A stretch of DNA of 64,000 nt. Source: Ephydatia muelleri (Eukaryota; Porifera; Demospongiae; Spongillida; Spongillidae). The notes below the pieces were generated by a model that was not told where the DNA came from, did no database searches, and saw only the letters and a list, made by a program, of their open reading frames with translations. The position numbers were made by a program, and so were the translations under genes. Position 1 is the stretch's first letter. Each line of letters begins with the position of its first letter. The stretch is from the NCBI GenBank assembly GCA_013339895.1, contig JABACO010000010.1:5391585-5455584 (forward strand), in the 5' to 3' direction. Below, one piece after another: positions 10,301 through 20,619 of this stretch.

Positions 10301-10778
10301 CTTTGGGTGGTAGTGGTAGTTCCCTTCCAATACCGACTCCTTCTGCTGCCTTAATGGTAGCTGAATTGCCCCTGTATATCCGCCTTTTAGCAGCACGGTT
10401 CTCCTCGAGGCCCTCTCGATATCGCTGCCTTTTAGCAGCACGGTTCTCCTCGACGCCCTCTTGATATCGCTGCCTTTTAGCAGCACGGTTCTCCTCGACG
10501 CCCTCTTGATATCGCTGCCTTTTAGCAGCACTGTTCTCCTCGACGTCCTCTTGATATCGCTGCCTTTTAGCAGCACGCTTAGATACAGCATTTGCGTTGT
10601 AGGTGTCGCGTACAGAGGCCTTCTTCTTTTCAGGGTCGGCCTTGTAGCGCGCTCGGGCTTTAGCCTTGTTCTCTTGTGATAAAATATCTTCTCGTTTTTG
10701 GAGGTATTCCGCTCGTTGCTTAGATCTCTTCTTTTGATTACGCGAAGGCATTTTTAGAAAAACAACTTCACTAGCCAA
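10301..10778 (-). CDS. Lysine/arginine-rich repeat protein, first exon
   Basis: The minus-strand exon encodes a highly basic, coiled-coil-like protein. The ATG at 10778 or the in-frame one at 10751 (MPSRNQKKRSKQRAEYLQKR) can serve as start. About five tandem copies of a 15-residue unit (AAKRQRYQEGVEENR) follow, encoded by 45-bp repeats. A consensus donor (CCCAAAG then GTATGT) at 10300/10299 suggests splicing onward in phase 1; the frame otherwise stops soon after. Similar KRQRY-type repeats occur at the N-termini of uncharacterised proteins in sponge and cnidarian genomes. It points away from the RAG1-N-like gene across a 0.95-kb gap inside the same transposon. A DNA-binding accessory role for the subterminal repeats is possible but inferred only from charge and position. 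Confidence 0.55.
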
Positions 10779-11724
10779 AGTAAGTAACGCGATAGGAACA
10801 CCAAATAAATTTAGTGTCTGTTGGAGTATTTATACTCCCTAAAATTATACATTTTATTAAGAACTTGCTAGAACTTGCTAGATGGCCATAGAACTTGCAA
10901 CCAAATAAGGTATTTCTCGCTGTAGTTTCTTTCTAGATGTGATATGTGTCCAAATGACATGCTAGGATAACGTGCCGGTTAATTCTGAAGAGATTGGTAC
11001 TATTGTCGTTCTTTAAAACCGTTCGTAGCTCGAGTTATACCTTCCTAAGGAAGAAGAAGAAGACGACGACGACGAACAATTTTTTGGGGGGAATGGGCAA
11101 GAGAAGCAGGTTCTTTGTTTGTCTGGAAGCGCATAGTTTAATGACATGAAACTAGCATGAAAACGTAGATCTTGGTGTTGTCGTTCGATTGCTGCAACGA
11201 GATAAGTGATCCGTTTCTCCGTTGTCCCTCCCGACGCGATTTAAAAATTTTAATGACATTCATCATTCCTCAATCAATCCTATATTGAACCTGCTGACGC
11301 AGGTTCAGATCCACGGCTGTTCCGTACGTGACATTAGGTTTTGAAATTAGATCGTAAGGTTTGAATTACGGTATATGTATAAAAATGGTCGCCTTAAAGC
11401 TCATTAACTGACACTGAACTTCGGAGGTCGCTTGTACTTGGCCCTTTCTACCAAAGGAAAAACCAATAACAGTTTTATGTTTAGAAAACATCTGAAATAT
11501 TATAGCACTATTTGCGCAATCAAATACTATAACTTAAACAATGCACTTATGGCCACGCATACGGGCGCTTCTAAACAAAACTAAAACTACCACGTGTTCA
11601 CTTTCATACGGTAAAAAAGTGCTCTTATTAAATCGGCTGTAAAACGCTCTGAAGAAAGAGAAAGAATCGGTAAGTCATTTAATAAATTCAGCTTCGTACT
11701 ACGCACCTGCAAACTAGTTGTAAA
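10779..11724. promoter_or_regulatory. Divergent intergenic region of giant transposon
   Basis: Separates the minus-strand basic gene from the plus-strand RAG1-N-like gene, so it likely holds both promoters. No defined motif could be assigned. A GAA/GAC triplet run lies near 11050-11075. Confidence 0.3.
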
Positions 11725-14700
11725 ATGTCTTACAAAACCCTGAATAATTTGCACGCCACGGCAGCCGCAATGGAACAGCACAAGTGTCAATTGGATGATT
11801 TGTGCCGGTTATGTGGTTGCAAACCGTCTAAACGCCGTAAACAAGCAACAATGGCAAAAAAGCGGCCCTCTTACATGTTCATGTGTGCGGAGTTTCATGA
11901 AGAGCTACTGTCGGCCTTTCACATAGACACACAAAAAGACAGTCCTGAGATCCACCCCCCTAAGTTCTGCAACAAGTGCTACGTGATGATGAAACGTGCA
12001 ACAGTTGCATCACAAAGCCAAACACCATACACATGTCCGCTGGAGCCATATGACTGGAGTAACCATACTGTCAGTACCTGCAAGGTAGTGTGCAAAAAAA
12101 AAAAAAAAAAAAAAAAAAAAACACACACACTTTCACAATTCATTCTTCTTTCACCATAGGGTTGTAACAGGAATATGCCATTTTACATGACTCGGTGGTG
12201 GAAACCAGAAGCATGTGGCAGTACTCCAGCTGACACTGTACGGCACATAAAGGCAATAGCACCTCAAAAAGTCATTAAAAATCCAAACCAACCACTATTG
12301 GCTACAACACAGGTGCTATCTGCTATGGATGAGTTGATATGTCCTATTTGTCTTGATGTGCTAAGACAACCAATTCAACTCCCATGTGACAGGCTTGTAT
12401 GTGCCACATGCCTAATTGAGTGGATCCATTTGAATGCTACGTACTGCCCTTGCTGTCACTCTGACCAGCAAAAATCTCAAACCAGCTGCACGAATGATTC
12501 AGCTGCTCCTGTATGATGTTATGGTGTGCTGTAGGTCATGTGATAGAAGCATCAAAGCCATCGAGTATGACTCACATCATTGTACTGAATCTGTAACCAG
12601 ACAAGAGATGCAACTTGTCAGCAAGGTAGTGCACAAGATGCTTGATGCTTCCAAGGAGAACATCATTCAGATAAATACTGGTGGAACTGTAAGTTTTATT
12701 GATAAATGGTATGAATGATTTATATACTTACCCCTACTCACAGCCTCTGAAACTGGCTCGCATTACATCTCCTAAATCACCCCCTGATGAGCTCAGCCAA
12801 CGTACCCGCAAAAGACGTATTCATGAGGTCCAAAACATACGAAGTATCATAGGGGTCAATTCCAAGGGTTCTGACTCATACTTGGGGATGAGATCAGGGT
12901 ACTGAGTGTGGAAAAGAAACAGGAATTACTTCACAGTGCTGGGGTCCAAATGGAAATGCTACCAATGCAAGGGCTTGCAATAAAATGCATGCTAGCCATC
13001 CCATGGTACAGACTGAGAATCCTCCGTAGGTACATTGGGTACATTGGGGTACATAGGATCCTTCATGTATGCGTATGAAAAAATTTATGCATTTATACAG
13101 ATGGTTAAAACAGGCTGGAGTGTACATTGGCAGCGAAGGAAAGCAGCGTGCTCTTGCACACGAGTTTATAGGTGACAACCTCATGGTGGAGTTGGCCCCC
13201 TTTTCTTTCAAACTGCCTGATGGGGGCGAAGAACTACGTGGTGCAGCATATGGCTACACGCCCGACCTAATCCAGAAGATCAAGCAACTTCTGGAACAGA
13301 ATGAAAGGTCAGTACACGTGACAAATAAAATGTGAGTTATGCAATTGCATGACTTCCTTTCAGGGAGGGTACACTTGTGTGGCATGATGGAATCATACCA
13401 AAAGATGAAGTGTGGATTAAGCTTGGTGGTGACAAAGGGGGTGGCATGTTCAAGATGAACTTTCAAATTGTGAACACACAATCACCCAACTCTGTTCATA
13501 ATACGTGTGTGTTTTCCTGCTTCGAGGCAGATGACACAGTGACAAACCTACATGTGGCACTTGACCGGTTTAGAACAGAGGTGACTCAAATGGGTGTCAT
13601 GAAATGGAAGTAAGTTGCAATTGGCCCAGAAGTTTTGAACAAGCATGATATAGTTTATGTCTATATGATACTGTAAACAAAGGATGTACTCCCTGAAAGT
13701 GTTTCTCAGCGGTGACCTTGAGTTTCTCAGTCAAATATATGGACTATCAGGTGCATCAGGTATACATTCAGTGCTTAACCATTCACAATCACTGAGCAGC
13801 TTGACATTTCTTAAATGCAGGGAAACAGCCATGTTTATTATGCCATATTACTCTTGATGAGCTACGAAACCCCTCTACACGAAAAGGTCCATGCACTCCT
13901 CGCACTCTAGACACAATTCTGCTTGACCACCAAAACTTTATGGATGATGGAGGGAATATTAAGCGTGCAAAGGAGTACAATAACTGCATACAAGATCCCT
14001 TTTTTAACATTCCTTTGTCTCAGGTAAATGTATATGATTGTATAATAATAATATAACATCCGATTATGAATTTACATATATATATACATGTAGGTTTGCT
14101 TACCTGGTCTGCATATAACACAAGGGATCTTTCAGAAACTCTTTTCCCTTTTTGAAGAATCCTGCCATACACTTGATCTGATGCTTGCGATGTACTGGCA
14201 ATCCTCTCCAATCAGCAAATCTCAATATGATGTGTACTCTGGGGCACTGAGAGAGATAAATAATGCTAACATTGAACTGGAGCAGCTGCACCAAGAGGAG
14301 GCCACGTTGCAACAGCTAGCAACATACAGTGCACTAGTTGCTGGCAGCAGCACGCCGATCACTGCAGGACTCCTGGAACTTTCTGCGAAATGTCATGAGG
14401 AGGTTAAAAGACAGGTATATACACTAATTAAGGCACTATTGATTCACCATTCAATTCTGAGTTCCTACCCCTTAGGAAGCCAGAATCAAAGGTTTACAAG
14501 AAACCATTGATAATTCCTTTAATCTACATGATGGACCTTGTATCAAGAGCCTTCAATCCTGTTTAAATTCACTTGGTGTGTGCCGTCAGCGTTATTATGG
14601 TGGAATTTTTGTGGGGAATCATGTACACACGATTCTCAAGGTATTTTTTACACTATATGCAAATGTCTATTGACTAAATTGCATTGCACATATAGCCTGC

Positions 14701-15248
14701 CAATGTGGAAGCTCTTTGCAGTTGTGTATTAACGGCTACTGAGCACATACCTGAGTTAAAAGCAGAAGCGAATGGCATTTATATGAAATTCAGCACCATC
14801 CTGTTGAAATTCTCTGAATGCCATTCTCTGTATGACAGTAAAGTACACAACACAAGTACTATACAAAACCTTGGTATGTGCATACCTGTTTATGTAATGC
14901 AATGCTTTTGAGCTATTCCTTTCATTCCTAATAGGTGAGGCCATCAAGAGCTTCTTTTGTCTCTTTGACAAATATTTCACTGGAATAGGCAGGACACTCA
15001 AGATGCATATCCTCGAGGACCACATGTTGGAATGGGTATCAACACACCGAGCTGGCTGTGGCCTAATGGGGGAACAAGGCGCTGAATCTATACACGCAAA
15101 ATTCAATTCGTTAAAGCGTACCTACTCTGGAATCAGAAATCCTATTGCTAGGCTTAAAAGCATTATGCAAGACCATTACCTTAGCATTTCGCCACACATG
15201 TCAGCTGCAGTACCAACACCTGAAAAAAGAAGAAAGAAGAGTACATAA
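11725..15248 (+). CDS. RAG1 N-terminal-like RING/zinc protein with DDE-like core
   Basis: Eleven GT-AG exons: 11725-12084, 12160-12688, 12744-13029, 13101-13307, 13364-13609, 13683-13759, 13821-14023, 14094-14414, 14476-14640, 14696-14873, 14935-15248 (TAA). Phases agree throughout, for about 961 residues, if two 1-nt shifts are allowed: an extra base in A5 at 12470-12474 and a missing base in G4 at 12884-12887. Exons 1-2 resemble the RAG1 zinc-binding and RING region: DLCRLCG, IHPPKFCNKCYVMMKR, H-C-C across the first intron, then a C3HC4-type RING (12340-12455) and a CCRSC...HHC finger. Exons 4-11 carry conserved-looking LGGDKGGG (D at 13431), LSGDLEFL (D at 13714), CLLC, GLHIT and GEQGAESIH (E at 15084), suggesting a DDE transposase core. 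It is probably the transposase of the enclosing element. The shifts could be assembly errors or decay. Confidence 0.82.
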
Positions 15249-16256
15249 CTCTCTAGCACTATTCAACGTCATCGTTATCGCTCGCGTACTTACATATCAT
15301 TTTATAATAGAGACCTCAAAATGGCGCCATATTCAATCGACGAAATTGGACAAACAAAGTAGAGTAGTCACGTATAGACGACTGCAAACACAAGATCAAA
15401 CCCTTTACTACGTTGGAGGCGTTTCTTGTCCAAAAATATAAGAGCAATTCTTAGAAAACATAAGCACTGTTGACCATACCCGTTTAGATCCAGTGTCTTT
15501 TTGGCAGTGTGGCACGTGTTCGCCAAAGTATCATTGCTAGAAATTAGTGTTGTCGAGTAGCAAAGTCCTTACTGCACGTGTCGGTTGCCCTTTGGGTAAA
15601 AAAACCGACGACATCTTCTCGTACATAAACCTCTTTCCACCTACTGTCGTTGCTATGGAAGTAATGAGCCGTGTTGCTAGGTACTTAAAATTCATAGTGG
15701 GCGCGGACCTGTTGTCCAAATTTCAATGCAATGAAACAGCGTGTATCAGTCATTACACCAAACCAGACATATATGATAATTAATCCCACAACACTGTACC
15801 TACAAAAGTGTCAAACACTGCAGTACTTTAGCCTACCCTTACAAGTGTTGGGCCGCATTCATTCATCCAGCATATGCTATCAGGATCTGCATGTGGTATA
15901 TAGACATATGTAGCCGTATGAATGCACAAACATACACCCAATGTTCAAGCTGCAACAGGTCTGTTCAATATATTTTTAAAAGACTACCTACCTAGAAATA
16001 CTGTGATATTAAATGCATATGCATACCCATAATAAATACTTGTGAGTAATAATGTATATGTTCCCATGCCATTTTACTAGGGTGTGGTCTAAATAGAATC
16101 CAGATGGATTTTAATACACTGTCACACAAGCACTGCCATTGTACTTAACCTTCACTCTCAGCACAAAGTGGCATGCAGGATAATAAACAAGCTTGCATCA
16201 AACTGAAATTTAGCAGCATACTGGGGTACTCTACAACACGCTAGCGAACCATACAC
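15249..16256. other. Non-coding 3' part of giant transposon
   Basis: No frame with family features follows the stop codon of the RAG1-N-like gene. No clear terminator or repeat is seen. Confidence 0.4.
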
Positions 16257-16643
16257 CCCTACGAAAAAAATTTTCCAAGACTTGCCAAGATTTGTTCCAA
16301 ATTCTTGCGTGATAAGTGTTCCATTTTTTCTAGAGCACTATTAAACATGCTTATCCTATTAAATTGCAGGCATATCACTGTACTAGCTTGTGCAGGTTGA
16401 AGAGTTTCAAAAAGCGTTCCCCCGAGGAGTTATAAAGCGGCACGCCCCTTAGCATATTAGCGCGCATGCCTAGTCGGGGGAACGCTTTTTTGAAACTCTT
16501 CAACCTGCACAAGTTAGTACAGTGATATGCCTGCAATTTAATAGGATAAGCATGTTTAATAGTGCTCTAGAAAAAATGGAACACTTATCACGCAAGAATT
16601 TGGAACAAATCTTGGCAAGTCTTGGAAAAAATTTTTCGTAGGG
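16257..16643. mobile_element. Palindromic foldback element with ACAC target duplication
   Basis: 387-bp hairpin with ends CCCTACGAAAAA and complement and arms of about 165 bp that are nearly identical. A 4-bp ACAC lies on both sides (16253-16256 and 16644-16647). It is non-coding and nested in the giant transposon. Confidence 0.8.
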
Positions 16644-16861
16644 ACACAGCAGTGCACATAGGCACGCAAGCCTTCATAAGCACATCGAGATTACATGCAT
16701 GCATACGGTACGTTGTGTCCCTTGTGCGCGTGCATACCATTAAGTCACTTGAAGTCCTCACCTCCAACTACGAAGTCACAGCTGCTAACAAACCACGCCC
16801 TCACTCCGTCAGAAAGTAATTACTAAACAAGGCTGGGAACTAGTGTAATGCGGTAAATCAG

Positions 16862-17034
16862 TGTTATGACAACACACCTTTAAATCGACCTAACACCCCA
16901 CCCTTGCTGGGGGTTGCTCCTAACACCCTAACGCAGCCTGCCAACACCCCTAGATGTCAGCTCAACACCCTTGTTTGTTGCCATAACACTCCCTGGCCAT
17001 GGGCTGTAACACCCCTCAAACCTAACACCCCTCG
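16862..17034. promoter_or_regulatory. Right subterminal AACACCC repeat array
   Basis: Eight AACACCC-type motifs (some AACACTC or AACACAC) in one orientation, spaced about 10-35 bp. They mirror the left array in reverse orientation and support the claim that both ends belong to one element. Confidence 0.65.
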
Positions 17035-17040
17035 GGCCTT

Positions 17041-17054
17041 TTTTTTTAACAGTG
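17041..17054 (-). repeat. Right terminal inverted repeat of giant transposon
   Basis: TTTTTTTAACAGTG, the exact complement of the left end. Confidence 0.85.
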
Positions 17055-17420
17055 ATTATAAAATCAGTTTCAGAGTGGTGTATAGGTGCATGGACCTTAT
17101 TGCTGAGTGATGGTGTTTGCTTGGAAGGCTACAACACTTTTTTGCCTTTCTCGTCTTATAGATATACCTATCTGTTTGTTTTTTTGTCGATAGAATCACA
17201 AATATTCTCATGCATGCTTTCAAAACATTCAGTACCAATGACTATCATGCTCCATTAATAAGGCACAACTGTCTGACTGAAATCAACATTTATATTTTAT
17301 TTTGTATACCGAACTGTACCAGTACTTAATACATTGTTGTGGTATCCGGACCATGCCCGCTGTCGAGAAAGGGTCAAACCACTAGGGTTACATGTGGTCT
17401 CTCCCCATTGGACGTTTAAT
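17055..17420. repeat. Right host flank of giant transposon
   Basis: Matches the reverse complement of about 27185-27525 at high identity up to GGACGTTT near 17413, where homology ends. It is contiguous with the left flank in that copy. Confidence 0.88.
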
Positions 17421-17663
17421 GTTGGTTGTGTCATCATGGTTAAGCTATATACTTTGCCATTGCATGTGTGTTATTGAGTGTCTGTGGGTAACCTTGGTTG
17501 GCCTTCGTCAGCTGCATGTATATACTTAATGCACTATTTTAATTAACCATTAAACGTTTGGTAAATGTAATAGTTTATAGTAGTTTACAAAACAATATTT
17601 TGCATTGCTAAACTCCACAGAGATCGATTTCTTCTGTTTACTTGCAAACTACGCATCGTGCAG

Positions 17664-20008
17664 ATGACTAATATGGCTGCTTTTCACTCTTCCTATATAC
17701 TCGTCTCCATTATCTCATGTGGTCAAATTGTTGGTAAGTTGTACATGACATGTAATTCTTTTTGACTGTAATTTAACCAAGAAGAAAATGTACTAGCTAG
17801 GCCCTGGGTAACTTTCGACATACTTGTGCGTAGCCGTCAATGAGATAAATTTGGCAAAAAAAAAAAGATAAATGCAAATACGGCATACTTGCCATTGAGC
17901 GCTAAAGCCTCCGTCGGCCCTTTCGGGTCGGCGGAGACTTTAGCTCGCATTAGTGCAAGTACATGTAAGCGATCACTTTTCATTTTCTGTCCTCTGGCTT
18001 TGGAGCAACCTTAAGCCAGGATTGGCCCTAATTTTTTCAGTACCGTTCAAAGTATAATTTAGATTTAAAACTAAACCGCCATCAGAGAGTACCAACTCCT
18101 TCAGGCATCTTCGCCAGGTGAATTCGATGTTAATTCTTGCTGCTTTAATGATTTTCATGACCTAGCATTGCAAACTAGCTGAACGTGTATGTCAGTGGTT
18201 TGACTGTGCACTTAATATACCATGAGCCTCATCGTCGTAAATAGCAGTTACACATACAGTACATGTATGAGCATCATTGAAAGTACTGAACATTTTTCAC
18301 TGCATTGGCACAAGTTACATGTTCGAACGTGTCTCCTGTCTGGCTTCTCAACATAACTAGTCCGAAAATTACCATTAGCCAAATCATCAGTGTCGCAAAT
18401 GTATTCAGTTTTGCTGTAGCGTGAGATTTAGTACCCTTTAAATTGATGTATAACATAACATTAAAGTGAAATATCTGAAATTCTAGTTGCTTCTCGAATT
18501 CACTTCATACCTTCATTTTGTGATTTCTTGTTCAGCGGTCTTTAGTATTTTCCTTTCGCCATCTCATGACTACACAACGTTTGAGAACAATTCGTCAACA
18601 TTTACATTCACCTGCTCTGGAAATGGAACATCTTATCTGTGGGCAGTGGATGGATATGCTCTTCGTTCACCATATGTACTCAACAAAGGAATACGTCCCA
18701 TCCCATCACCAGATGGACTTACTGTGTCCTCTCAGCTCATTGTTCCAACCACCAAAGCTAACAGCAACGTTACAATCATCTGCATAGTTCTGGATTCATC
18801 ATTTAAGCAACAGTCAAGCAATCCAGTGACATTATTTCTTCAAGGTACGTGCACATTTATATTTAGCGAATGTAATTATGTGCTCTCATCAATTTCATCG
18901 ATGGATAGACATAACATTAGCATTATTAATAGCTCATGCATCCATTGAAAAATAAATTAATGGATAGACGAGCTGAATATTTTAGCCAACACATCTAAAA
19001 TGGTGCAGTCATTTTATTTAAAAGGTTGAACACCTCAATTATCGCATATATACACACATCTCCTTTTTCCAAACAGGTATATTACCACCACCACAATGGT
19101 TTGAAGTTATTTCCACAAACAATACACTAGCAGTTTCCTGGTGGGCACTGTGACCATCTCTTGAGACTTCAATCCCTCCCTCAATATCTCATTACATTCT
19201 AAATAACAATATCACCAACATCTCTATGACAATCAGTAATCCAGCAGGATGTAAGCCTTCAATGCCTTGTAATTCCTCACTTGCTCTGGGAGAAGATGCA
19301 ACCATCTTGAACTATAATGACACAATTTTGTTTACATTCTTTGCTGTCAATGGAGCTGGAAATGGGAATGCAACTACATGCATTTACATGGTTCCAAACA
19401 GAACACCTAGAGGTTAGTGTTGTAGGCAGTGGTTTATGTATCAATATGTAGAAATAGTGGTGCTAAATATTTTACAGGATTTCAGATAATGGACATCACA
19501 ACTCCTACAATTGAAACATCCATTATTGCTTGTACTAAAACACCAATAATGGATAGTTATCAAACACATGAATTGTCAAATTCCATAGGTAAGAATGGAC
19601 ACTTAAGTGTTACTGTGGATTGGCTTCAAGTTCAAATACATATGTGCCAAGATGCATATGTGATGATCATTTGAACCAACTGCATGCAGGCGGTTAAAGA
19701 CATGACATAAATTTTTTACTGATTATACAGTATATGGAACTGTTTGTGGAGCTTTACTACTGATAATATCAACAGTGGTGGGTGTGGTCTCCACAGCTGC
19801 CTGCATCATGATCAGATGTAAACACAAAGGTACATGAGTACTAAATGCTATGCCATTAACTAAAGTAAACACAAATAAAACTGTAGGTGACACAAAGAGC
19901 ATCCAAATTCAACTGGAACAGAACAATGCATATGGAGTGATTAAGACACAGGCTCCGTCATTGGCTGAAGAGAATATGGAGCCATGTCCAGCTTATGGAG
20001 TATTTTGA
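17664..20008 (+). pseudogene. Ig/FN3-like single-pass receptor with one nonsense codon
   Basis: Six GT-AG exons, all phase 1: 17664-17733, 18536-18844, 19077-19412, 19478-19588, 19731-19829, 19887-20008 (TGA), about 348 codons. Order: short hydrophobic signal-peptide exon; an Ig-like exon with FTCSGNG, LWAVDG and IICIVLD as the Cys-Trp-Cys framework; an FN3-like exon ending in TFFAVNGAGNGNATTC; a Thr/Ser stalk; a transmembrane exon (GALLLIISTVVGVVSTAACI) and a short acidic tail with two tyrosines. Many NxT/S sites fit an extracellular protein. The FN3-like exon contains an in-frame TGA at 19151; otherwise frame and splicing are intact. A paralogue without this stop lies inverted at 28.8-30.2 kb. 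The ligand is unknown. Confidence 0.78.
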
Positions 20009-20619
20009 AACACTACAGGACTAGTACAAGGCAGTAATCAACTGTTGCGTGCATATGCGTTGCATAGGAAATGCATTATTAGCCAGCATTGATATATTTG
20101 TTATACAATAACATGTGTATAAACAATTCTTATTCTTTTTATCCAATTAGGGGTAAGCATTTATAACTTCCTAATTCTAAAAAGGCAAACAACAAAAGTT
20201 TGTCTTATTAATCATGTTTGTTGCAACCAGGCTAGAAATTAGAATCCATACCATTAGCAGATTGCATGTTTTCTATATGTGCATTATATACAGAACCAAA
20301 TATTGACCCCATGCCTGATGTGCACGGCAATCAATCATTTGTACATGCATAGAATCTTTGTGTATATTTTATGTCGATGCTGGATAGGTGCTACTCTTGT
20401 ATCAGTACGTACATGTATGTAATTACACAGTCACAATATTATATATTAAATGACCAAGACAATACTCAAGGTTGAAGATAGTGGTAGGGAAAATTGGTTA
20501 AACCAGTGTTTTGAAGTTCAGCTGTAACAAGGCTGACAGTTACACATTACACAACTCACTCTTAAAATGTGAAATCACTTATTTCTAAATCTGTACAGGA
20601 GGTCACTTCTCCTGCTTAA
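20009..20619. other. Non-coding, 3' flank of Ig receptor
   Basis: AT-rich with AATAAA-like strings downstream of the stop codon. No further gene seen. Confidence 0.4.

Larger units (their letters stand above)
5712..17054 (+). mobile_element. 11.3-kb DNA transposon carrying a RAG1-N-like gene
   Basis: Terminal inverted repeats CACTGTTAAAAAAA lie at both ends, followed inward by arrays of GGGTGTT/AACACCC motifs. The flanks join directly in the diverged inverted copy at 27.2-27.9 kb, so this unit is absent there. CACTG ends, a target duplication of at most 3 bp (unclear: CGT left, ATT right) and subterminal repeats resemble CACTA/EnSpm-type elements. The main gene instead resembles the RAG1 N-terminal region, as reported for the Aplysia N-RAG-TP transposon. 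Contents: simple repeats, small nested elements, a minus-strand basic repeat gene (10.3-10.8 kb) and the plus-strand 11-exon gene (11.7-15.2 kb). Superfamily assignment is inference. Confidence 0.85.

Noticed and set aside
12096..12120. Poly-A tract read as a retrogene tail
   Set aside because: It lies inside the first intron, between good donor and acceptor sites, so it is a simple repeat and not a 3' end.
12894..13029. Ending exon 3 at the GGGTAC donor (12898)
   Set aside because: The sequence up to 13029 encodes a segment that reads well into the next exon (GLAIK...WYRLRILRRWLKQAGV region) and has a phase-compatible donor; a single-base shift at the G run explains the apparent stop better.
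11725..15248. A true RAG1 recombinase gene
   Set aside because: Similarity is to the RAG1 N-terminal and RING region. The core differs, no RAG2-like kelch gene is nearby, and the element ends lack the RSS heptamer-spacer-nonamer layout beyond CAC.
5726..17034. CRISPR-like array from the AACACCC repeats
   Set aside because: Motifs are 7 bp with irregular spacing in an animal genome; they fit subterminal transposon repeats.
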